A DNA stretch of 64,000 bases from JAJCYX01 sp965243825 (GTDB lineage: Bacteria > Chloroflexota > Dehalococcoidia > Lucifugimonadales > Lucifugimonadaceae). The translations under genes and the position numbers were made by a program. The stretch spans positions 1,736,001-1,800,000 of the forward strand of contig CBDEVT010000001.1 of the NCBI GenBank assembly GCA_965243825.1. The letters are read 5' to 3'. Below the pieces are notes generated by a model. That model saw only the letters and a program-made list of their open reading frames with translations, was not told the origin of the DNA and did no database searches. Below, in pieces: positions 31,563-39,544 of the stretch (position 1 is its first letter; the number at the start of each line of letters is the position of its first letter).

Positions 31563-32927
31563 ATGGCAAGACCATTCCAGCAAATCGCTGCTGCTGTCGT
31601 TTCAGTGTTTGCGATGGCCGTACTCGGATGCGGTGTTTCAGCAGCTGACCCCGAGCTAGAGCGCGACTCCTCACAGATCAACCCCGCCGCTGGTAGCGAT
31701 ACGACCCCGGCTAAAGTTGCCACTCGTGTTCCCGCAAAGCCACAGCTACAACCCGATTCGAATCAGGTGCTTCCGAAGGAAACCTCCAGCCCAGCATCGA
31801 CCGCGCCTCAAGCGATGGCGACCGCGGCTACCAACTCAATGTTCGGGCCGATCGAATGCAACCCGTCGATTGAAACTGTCAAACTAACCCACCACATCTA
31901 TCCGCCTGACGAATTCGATTCGCTTGTTCCGATGGGAAGGATGTGGGATTCGCACGTGACACCTACCGATCATCTGTATGTACAGCTCCACGGGGAGCGG
32001 GTGCGTGGGTTCGTTACGATGCCAGCCGCAGGGACGATTGTGAGTATCCAGCGGTTTCCAAATGATCAGGCTCCGTTCTGGGACAATTCGTTAACTGAAC
32101 CCGACTACCGAGTAGTCGTCGCACACTCTTGCACGCTGTTTTCGGTCTTTATTCACCTTGGCGAGCTAGCACCTGAAATCCAGCAGATCGTCGGAGTTCT
32201 GGAGCATGGCCAGTATTGGTTTCCAGGCAAGGGTAAAACACCACACCTTGAGGCTGGGAAGCAGATTGCAATGCTAGGTGGTTCTGCATTCGACTATAGC
32301 CTTCACGACGGGACGGCCATGCTTGCGGGATTTCAAGTGCCGGAACACTACGAACGGGAACCCTGGAAGGTGCATACCGTCGATCCGTTCGATTACATGA
32401 CCAACGAGGTTGCAGGCGAGCTAATGGCGAAGAATGAGCGTACCGTCGCTCCGTTCGGTGGTCGGATTGACTACGACATTCCAGGAACCGCTGCCGGCAA
32501 TTGGTTTATGGATGGCACAGTTGATTACTCAGGTAGCGGTGAGCCCGGTCGCACTGACTATTGGAACGGTCATTTGAGCATCGCGTACGATCATATCGAT
32601 CCAGGTCAGGTCAGGATTTCAATCGGCAGAGATATCGGGCTTACCTACGATGATTGCCATATCTGTGGCGGCGTCTATGCGGTGAATGGCAATACTCCAG
32701 ATCCTGCTGATGTGACATCGGCCAATGGAATTGTGAAGTACGAGTTGACTGGAAGACGACACGTCTCTCCTGATTCTGTCGAAAAAACGGAAAGTGACGG
32801 AGTGGTTCTTGGAGTCTTTCTTGTCGAGGTCATCGATGACTCCTCGATTAAGGCTGAGTTTGTGAAGGGTGTATCGGCGGCCGATGTGAGTGAGTTCACA
32901 GTGAACGCCGTGCTGTACCGTCGCTAA
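31563..32927 (+). CDS. Lipoprotein with degenerate M23-like domain
   Basis: 454 residues. The signal peptide ends in the lipobox AVLGC (Cys near 23), followed by a Pro/Thr/Ala-rich stretch to about residue 95. The central domain has HLYVQLHGERVRGFVTMPAAGTIVSI, then YRVVVAHSCTLFSVFIHLGEL and LEAGKQIAMLGG. The order of strands recalls LytM/M23 peptidases (G.V....G, V.H, Y.HL, G..V..Gq), but the HxxxD and HLH zinc triads are not intact, so peptidase activity is unlikely. The C-terminal part (from about 290) is unrecognised. Probably a surface protein. Confidence 0.7.
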   Translation: MARPFQQIAAAVVSVFAMAVLGCGVSAADPELERDSSQINPAAGSDTTPAKVATRVPAKPQLQPDSNQVLPKETSSPASTAPQAMATAATNSMFGPIECNPSIETVKLTHHIYPPDEFDSLVPMGRMWDSHVTPTDHLYVQLHGERVRGFVTMPAAGTIVSIQRFPNDQAPFWDNSLTEPDYRVVVAHSCTLFSVFIHLGELAPEIQQIVGVLEHGQYWFPGKGKTPHLEAGKQIAMLGGSAFDYSLHDGTAMLAGFQVPEHYEREPWKVHTVDPFDYMTNEVAGELMAKNERTVAPFGGRIDYDIPGTAAGNWFMDGTVDYSGSGEPGRTDYWNGHLSIAYDHIDPGQVRISIGRDIGLTYDDCHICGGVYAVNGNTPDPADVTSANGIVKYELTGRRHVSPDSVEKTESDGVVLGVFLVEVIDDSSIKAEFVKGVSAADVSEFTVNAVLYRR

Positions 32928-33002
32928 TTAAGTGCCCAGGCATATATCCAGCTCGTGACTTCTGTTTACATGAGTTCGTGATGCCCGTAGATTCAGCGCA
33001 CT

Positions 33003-34406
33003 ATGCCGAAATCTCAACTACGTGCCGGTGTGGGGCGTGTCGACATTACGCCCCCGGTCGGAATCGCCCATGCTGCCTGGGGTGCCCAGCGACACGAAGT
33101 GGCTGATGCCGTCGACATGCCTCTCTTCATCACTGCATTGGTACTAGAGCAGGGCGACATGCGCATAGCGATTGTCGATATCGACATCCTGATCATGAGC
33201 TCGGCTATGGACGCAGAAGCCCGTGCAGCTATCGTGGGCGTGACTGGGATTCCGCCTGAACATATTCGTATCGCTTATTCCCATAATCATTCAGGTCCGG
33301 CGATGATGTCTGACTGGATCACTGACGGTATGGATCTCGCAAGCGAGTGGTATGCGGCTATTCCTGAACACGCTGCGAACGCCGTGTTGGCTGCATCCGA
33401 ACAGCTCGAACAGGTGGTCGTTTCTTCTGGCACCGGTGAGTGTCGGATCAACATCAATCGCAGACCCGTTGATTCTGTTGGGAACCGGTTCACCGGTCGC
33501 AACTGGAATGACCCGGTTGATCATGAAGTGGGTGTCGTTGGATTGGACACTGTCGAAGGCGTGCCATTGGCTACGTTAATGGTTTACGCCTGTCACCCCA
33601 CAATCATGGGTCACGAAAACACTGCAATCACACCAGACTTCCCGGGACCGGCTCGTAGAGTTGTCGAGCAGACTGTCGGTGGGTTGTGTCTATTTTTACA
33701 GGGCGCTGGAGGGAACCAGGGCCCTGTGCACGGATTCACAGGTGACCTGAACATCTATCGGCGTGAAGGTACAAAGTTGGGTCTCGAAACAGCGCGAGTG
33801 CGGATGAACCTTGATCCTTATGAGCTTAGAGAGCGACTGATCGAGATTGTCCCATCGGGCGCCGACCTCGGCATATATGCGGATGAACCGGTCGATGAGC
33901 CTGACAACTCAATCGCAGTGTCGTGGGATGAAGCGTCTATCCCCCTACGCAAGCTGGAACCTGTCAGTAGTTTGCAAGAGCGCTCAGCAGAACTGAACGG
34001 TCTCGTTGGCAAACTTCGAGAAGAGGGTGCCACGCGACCTGAAATTCTTGCTGCCATCTCACGTGCTAAGAAGGCGACAATTGCCTTGAACTGCGCACTA
34101 CTAGCCGAAAAACATGGTGAAGATGGTCATATGGCGATACCTGTCCAGGCCATAAGGATGGGCGACACGGTGCTTGTGTCAGTGCCTTTGGAACCGTTTG
34201 CCGAGATCGGCCTGGAGGTCAAAGAGCGATCACCGGCTTCGACTACCTTCTTTTCCGGATTCAGCAACGGTCACTTCAACTACCTGCCAACTGATGCCGG
34301 GATTGAAGAAGGTGGCTACGAGGTTGATGTATCGCCTTTCGCTGCAGGATCTGCTGAGCTCGTAACACGTGCCTGCCTGCGTGCGATCGAGAAGGTCCTG
34401 GGCTAG
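33003..34406 (+). CDS. Neutral/alkaline non-lysosomal ceramidase-like protein
   Basis: 467 residues. The N-terminus LRAGVGRVDITPPVG, then IAYSHNHSGPAMM near 95, MVYACHPTIMGHEN near 200 and LFLQGAGGNQGPV near 235, match the N-terminal domain of neutral ceramidases: zinc-binding His residues and the Gly-Asn loop. No signal peptide is seen. Bacterial members without the C-terminal Ig-like domain are often of unknown specificity, so an amide or ester of a lipid or sugar is possible. ATG at 33003. It converges with the YCII gene (31-nt gap). Confidence 0.82.
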   Translation: MPKSQLRAGVGRVDITPPVGIAHAAWGAQRHEVADAVDMPLFITALVLEQGDMRIAIVDIDILIMSSAMDAEARAAIVGVTGIPPEHIRIAYSHNHSGPAMMSDWITDGMDLASEWYAAIPEHAANAVLAASEQLEQVVVSSGTGECRININRRPVDSVGNRFTGRNWNDPVDHEVGVVGLDTVEGVPLATLMVYACHPTIMGHENTAITPDFPGPARRVVEQTVGGLCLFLQGAGGNQGPVHGFTGDLNIYRREGTKLGLETARVRMNLDPYELRERLIEIVPSGADLGIYADEPVDEPDNSIAVSWDEASIPLRKLEPVSSLQERSAELNGLVGKLREEGATRPEILAAISRAKKATIALNCALLAEKHGEDGHMAIPVQAIRMGDTVLVSVPLEPFAEIGLEVKERSPASTTFFSGFSNGHFNYLPTDAGIEEGGYEVDVSPFAAGSAELVTRACLRAIEKVLG

Positions 34407-34437
34407 CTCCGGCGTTCTCTCGAACCTGGTACTCGCG

Positions 34438-34824
34438 TTACATTTCGTCGTACATCTGAAAAACCTGCCCACGTAAATCGATGCCCAGGGCAGGGCGGAG
34501 TTCGACAGTTCCGATCATCGCGATTGGCAGTTGAGATGCGATTTTGATTGCGGCTTCATCACTCTCCGCTTCAATCAGGTAGATTCCACCAAGCTGTTCC
34601 TTGGATTCGGAGAAGGGGCCATCGGTAGTTAACGGCTTACCAGCGCGAACTCGAATCGACTTCGCCAGGCTGGCCGGCCGGAGCCGGATGCTGCCCAGGT
34701 TGTTACCAGTCTCGGTTATAGACTGATCGAACTGCATGACTTCCCGGCCGAGCGAGTCGATCTCATCTCGGGTTAATCCACCGTAGGCTGCTGGATCGGT
34801 GTGTATGAGTATCACGTAGTGCAC
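34438..34824 (-). CDS. YCII-related (DGPF) domain protein
   Basis: 128 residues from GTG 34824, where the product starts MHYVILIHTD, typical of the family, with GAAGGT about six bases upstream; the open frame further upstream is Arg/Ser-rich and has no family character. The conserved LTTDGPFSESKEQLGGIYLIEAESDEAAIKIA is the DGPF/YCII signature, with the following acidic helix. These ferredoxin-fold proteins are often linked to ECF sigma factors in other bacteria, but no such gene is adjacent here. Enzymatic role unknown. Confidence 0.85.
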   Translation of the reverse strand: MHYVILIHTDPAAYGGLTRDEIDSLGREVMQFDQSITETGNNLGSIRLRPASLAKSIRVRAGKPLTTDGPFSESKEQLGGIYLIEAESDEAAIKIASQLPIAMIGTVELRPALGIDLRGQVFQMYDEM

Positions 34825-34960
34825 GTCTACCTTCTTTCGCTGTGCTCTGGTACTCACGGAAACGTGAGCTGCTAATGTGTCAACGAGCCAGATCGGGTTG
34901 ACTCGACCAATTTTTAGAAGGTGGGCGCGGCACTGTTGAAGTGAATGTCTTTGAGTTGCT

Positions 34961-36580
34961 TCAGTCGGCGTTGTTGCGGTCCTTTTGCAGCCAGTGTTCA
35001 AGGCTGTCAGCCAACGCGATCCAGCTAGCCTCCAGGATGTTCGTCGAGGCGCCAACTGACTGCCACACTTCACGTTCGTCCGCCGATTCGATAACAACCC
35101 GAACAGCAGCACCCGTGCCGGTCCCTTCGTTAACTACACGTACTTTGTAGTCAGTCAACCGGACGTCAGTCACGTCCGGGTAGAACTCTTTCAGGCCTTT
35201 GCGCAGGGCTCGATCCAGTGCATCAACCGGGCCGTTGCCTTCAGCCGCTGTGTGCCGAACTTCGTCGCCAACTCGAACCTTTACCGTTGCTTCGGACAAC
35301 ATCGGATGCTCTTTGCCATCGGTACGCCAACCAGTGCCAAACGATGTGCGGCGTCGGTTTTCTACAACCACCATGAAGTCAACGAGTTCGAAGCAGGGCT
35401 CGTAATTGGGCGTTGCGCGTCGTATCAGGAGGTCGAGTGAAGCCTGTGCGACCTCGTAGGAATAGCCCTGCGCTTCCTTTTCCTTCACTGTCTGCACTAT
35501 TTGCGCAGCGTCGTCTCGACTCAGTACCTCTTCCAGGCCCATTTCACGGATACGGCGCACCACGTTTCCGCGGCCGGCTAATTCGGAAATCACCACCGAG
35601 TTCGTGTTACCAACTACCGTGGGATCAATGTGTTGATAGGCATTGACAGATCGTTCAGTCGCGGCTGCGTGAAGCCCTCCTTTGTGCGCGAAGGCACTCG
35701 TGCCAACGAAAGGCTGGAACGGAGATGGGCGCCTGTTTGCAACTTCGGCGACGTAGTTCGAGAGAGTGGTCAGGGCGGCGAGCTGCTCGTCGCTGATGAC
35801 ATCCAGGCTCATTTTCAGTTTCATGTTGGCGATCATGCTGACCATGTTGGCGTTACCTGTGCGTTCACCGTAGCCGTTGATGCAGCCCTGTACCTGACCA
35901 GCACCTGCTTCGACGGCAGCTATTGCGGATGCAACAGCCGTGTCCGTGTCGTTGTGCGTGTGGATACCGACCACAACTTCTTCACCGAGTGCTTCTTTCA
36001 CGGCAGCGGTGATACGGCCCACTTCACTGGGTAGAGTGCCTCCATTTGTGTCACAGAGGACTACTCTTTCGGCCCCGGCATCTAGCGCGACGCGTAGTGC
36101 TTGCAACGCGTAGTCAGGATTTGCCTTGTAGCCGTCAAAGAAGTGCTCGGCGTCAAACATCACCCGTCGGCCCTGTGAATGCAGATAGCGAACCGAATCA
36201 GCAATCATCGCAAGGTTCTCTTCGAGCGATGTGCCAAGGATGTCGGTGACCTGGTAGTCAGATGCCTTACCAACGAGGGTCAAAACAGGTGCGCCGGAGT
36301 CCAACAGCGCTTTCAAAGTTGGGTCTGAGGCGGCATCTGAATTAGCACGGCGGGTGTTTCCGAATGCAGCCAGCACCGCATGCTTCAACTTGAGCTCATG
36401 TACGCGGCGGAAGTACTCGTCGTCTTTAGGGTTCGCCCCAGCGTAACCTCCCTCTATGACGTCGATTCCCATCTCATCGAGCCGCTTTGTGATGGCGAGT
36501 TTGTCCTCAACAGAAAGCGAAATGCCTTCCTGCTGGGTCCCATCTCTAAGCGTTGTGTCATATAGCTCAACTTTATTCAT
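34961..36580 (-). CDS. cimA: (R)-citramalate synthase
   Basis: 539 residues. Condenses pyruvate with acetyl-CoA to (R)-citramalate, giving 2-oxobutanoate for isoleucine without threonine. The N-terminal TIM barrel starts KVELYDTTLRDGTQQEGISL and holds LCDTNGGTLPSEVGRI, GIHTHNDTDTAVA and VQGCINGYGERTGNANM. Then come the linker HKGGLHAAATERSVNAYQHI and the LeuA dimerisation/allosteric domain (about 415-530). The 'AYQHIDPTVVGN' segment separates CimA from LeuA. ATG at 36580 fits the family start; an ATG at 36595 is also possible. The upstream Ile-type T-box strongly supports the isoleucine assignment. Confidence 0.93.
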   Translation of the reverse strand: MNKVELYDTTLRDGTQQEGISLSVEDKLAITKRLDEMGIDVIEGGYAGANPKDDEYFRRVHELKLKHAVLAAFGNTRRANSDAASDPTLKALLDSGAPVLTLVGKASDYQVTDILGTSLEENLAMIADSVRYLHSQGRRVMFDAEHFFDGYKANPDYALQALRVALDAGAERVVLCDTNGGTLPSEVGRITAAVKEALGEEVVVGIHTHNDTDTAVASAIAAVEAGAGQVQGCINGYGERTGNANMVSMIANMKLKMSLDVISDEQLAALTTLSNYVAEVANRRPSPFQPFVGTSAFAHKGGLHAAATERSVNAYQHIDPTVVGNTNSVVISELAGRGNVVRRIREMGLEEVLSRDDAAQIVQTVKEKEAQGYSYEVAQASLDLLIRRATPNYEPCFELVDFMVVVENRRRTSFGTGWRTDGKEHPMLSEATVKVRVGDEVRHTAAEGNGPVDALDRALRKGLKEFYPDVTDVRLTDYKVRVVNEGTGTGAAVRVVIESADEREVWQSVGASTNILEASWIALADSLEHWLQKDRNNAD

Positions 36581-36625
36581 ATCGTTCACTCGCATTCTGG
36601 AGTGGCAGGCCGTTTTCAGGGCAAT

Positions 36626-36900
36626 AAAAAACCCGTCCCAGTAAAGGGACGGGTAAGGAATTCCCGCGGTACCACCCTCTTTGGCTACCTGCGCACATCA
36701 TGTCAGGTAGTCCTCTCAGGAGACGGCACGTTTTCATGCCGTCGCAGCTGTTAACGGGCCGCGAACCCGGCTGCGTCTACTTGGCATGCGCCTTTCGGGC
36801 AGCGGCTATCAGAGGGATGTTCGGCCGGATGACACTGTGCCCGCTCACACCAAACCGGGCTCGCTCTACGATCAGTCCTACCTACTCGTCTCCGTCCAGC
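36626..36900 (-). ncRNA. T-box riboswitch, isoleucine type, upstream of cimA
   Basis: Read on the minus strand. Stem I elements GACGAGTAGGTAGGACTG and AGAGCGAGCC...GGTGTGAGCGGGC are followed by the specifier loop GAACATCCCTCTGA with codon ATC (36818-36816), i.e. isoleucine. The antiterminator T-box AGGGTGGTACCGCGG lies at 36678-36664, with TGGT ready to pair with an uncharged NCCA end (discriminator A). The competing terminator CCCGTCCC/GGGACGGG (36653-36632) is followed by six T. Uncharged tRNA-Ile should promote read-through into cimA. The 5' limit of Stem I is approximate. Confidence 0.93.
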
Positions 36901-37049
36901 GAGTGAAAATTGCAACCACTCACAACGCCTTGCCTCATAAGCCTAGCACCAATGGGACACCTTTTCCTGATGGCGATTACGCGTTACCCGGCCACTGAGT
37001 AAAATGTGTAGACCCGTTGGGAATATCCTTTCACTGTTGCCAAGCTGCC

Positions 37050-37580
37050 ATGGCCCTACACAAACTCGGACTGATCGAATATATCGAAGCTGAATCACGA
37101 GGCCGGCCAGGGCAGCGTACTTTCAACATCACTGCAAGGAACTCGCGAGGGAGTGCAGTGGTATGGATGGAAAAAGAGCAGCTTTTTCAGGTGGGGGCGT
37201 CACTTCGCCAGTTCCTTGCAACACGAGAATCCACAGCTGACCCCGTACCGTTCGAGCTCGACATAGAAGAGTCTTTGAACGTGATTGAAGTTGAGTTCAA
37301 GACACCGCAGATGACTCTGCGTCACGATCCGGCTTCTGATGTCTTTACTCTTTCCGCAGAGGACTATGGGAGCAGTGATTCCGAGGAACCTGAACAGGTT
37401 GTGGAGTTCAGCTTCCCACGAGAGGATGCTGAGCGATTGGCGAACACCTCGCTGCAGGTTGTGGCGTCAGGTCGCCCTCCATGTCCTCTCTGTACAGGTC
37501 CAGTGTCTCCGGGTGAACCTCATTTTTGTGTGAAGGTCAACGGACACACTGAAGTTGGCCCCTTCAATCTGGCCAATTGA
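37050..37580 (+). CDS. DUF3090 family protein
   Basis: 176 residues from ATG 37050. The pattern 'GRPGQRTFNITARN...VVWMEKEQLFQVGASLRQFL' is the DUF3090 N-terminal half. The C-terminal CPLCTGPVSPGEPHFCVKVNGH, with two Cys pairs and a His/Asn end, is the family's zinc-like finger. In actinobacteria DUF3090 genes sit beside SCO1664-type genes, and the same pair is found here, 142 nt apart. Function unknown; the conserved link suggests a shared pathway. It starts about 150 bp from the T-box leader in the opposite direction. Confidence 0.85.
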   Translation: MALHKLGLIEYIEAESRGRPGQRTFNITARNSRGSAVVWMEKEQLFQVGASLRQFLATRESTADPVPFELDIEESLNVIEVEFKTPQMTLRHDPASDVFTLSAEDYGSSDSEEPEQVVEFSFPREDAERLANTSLQVVASGRPPCPLCTGPVSPGEPHFCVKVNGHTEVGPFNLAN

Positions 37581-37615
37581 GAGAAGCTACCTCCTGGACG
37601 CCAAGACCTACGGTT

Positions 37616-37685
37616 CGGTGAGGCCTTCTTGTTCTGTTAGACGTACTGGCTTAATTGAGAAGGTCAAGTATTCTTCACCTCACCG
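37616..37685 (+). other. Nested inverted repeats between DUF3090 and SCO1664 genes
   Basis: CGGTGAGG (37616-37623) pairs with CCTCACCG (37678-37685), and inside it CCTTCT (37624-37629) pairs with AGAAGG (37658-37663). The structure lies in the leader of the SCO1664-family gene, ending 37 nt before its ATG. It has no terminator T-run. Confidence 0.4.
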
Positions 37686-37722
37686 TTGATCCTGCCTCAA
37701 CACGGTCTCCGCTGCTCAACAA

Positions 37723-38511
37723 ATGTCAGATCTCACCTCGGAACAGAATCCTGGATCCGCACTCGAACGACTGAAAGAGTGGGAGATATCCGGGATGGGC
37801 CTGCATCCTGGTGGATCAAACTATGTGTTCGTTGTCAAACTTGAAGATCCTGAACTGGAGAGAATCGAAGCCGGTTCCGCGTCAGTTCCAACAGACGATG
37901 AAAACGCTGTTTTCGCCATCTACAAACCAGCAAAAGGTGAGCGGCCTCTCAGGGATTTCCCGTACGGAACGCTCCACAAACGAGAACGCGCAGCCTATCT
38001 GCTTGCAACCGAACTCGGATGGCCTGATATTCCGCCTACTGTGATCCGAGAAGGTCCGCATGGTGAAGGCAGCGTGCAGCTCTTCATCGACGCCGATCCT
38101 GAGGCCAACTACTTCACGATGCGAGACGATTGCCTGCATCTATTTGAGCCCGTCGCTATGTTCGACGTATTGGTGCAGAACGCTGATAGAAAAGGCGGGG
38201 CTTGTCTGAAGGCGGAATCCGATGGCAAGGTCTGGGCAATTGACCACGGGCTCACGTTCAATCCGTTTGCTCGGAGGCGCACGGTGATGTTTGAGTTCAA
38301 TGGCAGTGAATACTCAAGCCAGAGACTCGATGACATCAAACGTGTTGTGGAGCAGCTGGACGGTCCTGCTTCAGACTTCTCCGATGAGATGAAATCACTC
38401 TTAGGCGAAAGTGAAATCGCCGGACTGGTCAGGCGCAGTCAGCGCATGATCGAATCAAAAAAATTTCCGTTGCTAGATCCCGATGTCAACGTACCGTGGC
38501 CGTTTATTTGA
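37723..38511 (+). CDS. SCO1664 family protein (kinase-like fold)
   Basis: 262 residues. GMGLHPGGSNYVFVVKL, AIYKPAKGERPLRDFPYGTLHKRERAAYLL (Lys of a kinase-like N-lobe), FDVLVQNADRKGGACL (metal/catalytic N-x-D-R) and WAIDHGLTFN (a DFG-like Asp) place it in the SCO1664/PI3-4-kinase-like group. A phosphotransfer on a small molecule or protein is inferred. The third actinobacterial partner, a phosphoglycerate-mutase-like protein, is not seen here. ATG at 37723. The end overlaps the convergent egtD gene by eight bases. Confidence 0.83.
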   Translation: MSDLTSEQNPGSALERLKEWEISGMGLHPGGSNYVFVVKLEDPELERIEAGSASVPTDDENAVFAIYKPAKGERPLRDFPYGTLHKRERAAYLLATELGWPDIPPTVIREGPHGEGSVQLFIDADPEANYFTMRDDCLHLFEPVAMFDVLVQNADRKGGACLKAESDGKVWAIDHGLTFNPFARRRTVMFEFNGSEYSSQRLDDIKRVVEQLDGPASDFSDEMKSLLGESEIAGLVRRSQRMIESKKFPLLDPDVNVPWPFI

Positions 38512-39484
38512 TCGACCGAAACGGCTTCAAGTACTGAACGCTAAAAAGCGTGTCGGGATCGGTCCATACCTTTTCGATTTGTAAACCAGCTGCTAAGGCC
38601 AATTCGCTAAACGATTCCAGTGAATACTTGTGCGAGTATTCGGTGAGTATCGATTCGCCCTCCTTAAATCGGAACCGTACGCCGTCCAGGCATACGTCCT
38701 GGGCGATCTTGGAGAACAGGTGCATTTCGATCCGTGACTCGAACTCGTTAAACACAGCCTCATGTCGAAACTGAGACAGGTCGAAATCCGCACCTAACTC
38801 AGTGTTCAACCTGTGGAGCAGGTTCAGATTAAATCGCGCAGTAACTCCCTCGGAATCGTTGTACGCATCTATCAAAATCTGAACTGGTTTCAGTAGATCC
38901 ACTCCAATCAGTACGCCCCCAGAGGTGCTGCACTGATCCGCCATTTGACTCAGCACTCTTACGGCGTCTTGGCGAGCGAAGTTACCGATTGTCGAACCCG
39001 GGAAGTAGGCGACAATTCGTTCAGGCGGTTTTTTGAGCGACGGTATCGAGAATGGTTCCGTGAAGTCTGCCACGACATGGATCACTTCGATCTCGGGATA
39101 GTCCTGTTGAAGAGAGGATGCCACCTGTTCCAGGTACTCTCCGGATATGTCGACAGGTACGTATCCTGCCACGTTGTTCAAGCGGTCCAGCAGGGCACGG
39201 GTCTTCACGCTGCTGCCAGACCCATATTCAACCATCAGCACGTTGGGTCCCAGCGCGCGGGCCATCTCTTCACCATGTAGCTGCATGATCCTGGCTTCGG
39301 TGCGAGTTGGATAGTACTCGGGGAGTTCGGTGATCTCGTCAAATATCCGAGAGCCCTCCTCGTCATAGAAGTACTTTGAAGGCAACTGTTTCTGTTGTTG
39401 GCTAAGGCCAATGAGAGCGTCGTCCAGCATGGTCTCCTGGCTGGCTGTCAGTGTTTTGTTTCGGGCAAACGCGGTCTTGTTCAT
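38504..39484 (-). CDS. egtD: L-histidine N-alpha-methyltransferase (EgtD)
   Basis: 326 residues from ATG 39484 (AAAGAG upstream; a longer frame to 39526 is Pro/Arg-rich and not family-like). Trimethylates histidine to hercynine with three SAM. Landmarks: LPSKYFYDEEGSRIFDEITELPEYYPTRTE near 37-66 (histidine-binding start of the family), LMVEYGSGSSVKTRALLD (SAM motif I) near 86 and VAYFPGSTIGNF near 170. 60 nt downstream of egtB on the same strand, so the two form an ergothioneine operon. Confidence 0.93.
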   Translation of the reverse strand: MNKTAFARNKTLTASQETMLDDALIGLSQQQKQLPSKYFYDEEGSRIFDEITELPEYYPTRTEARIMQLHGEEMARALGPNVLMVEYGSGSSVKTRALLDRLNNVAGYVPVDISGEYLEQVASSLQQDYPEIEVIHVVADFTEPFSIPSLKKPPERIVAYFPGSTIGNFARQDAVRVLSQMADQCSTSGGVLIGVDLLKPVQILIDAYNDSEGVTARFNLNLLHRLNTELGADFDLSQFRHEAVFNEFESRIEMHLFSKIAQDVCLDGVRFRFKEGESILTEYSHKYSLESFSELALAAGLQIEKVWTDPDTLFSVQYLKPFRSIK

Positions 39485-39544
39485 AGGTCTCTTTCGAATT
39501 GGAGAGGGTCGTGTTGGGCTCGTCACTTCAAGTGATCGGTCGGC

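Noticed and set aside
34825..35112. N-terminal extension of the YCII protein
   Set aside because: Arg/Ser-rich sequence antisense to the region downstream of cimA; the family start coincides with GTG 34824 and its ribosome-binding site.
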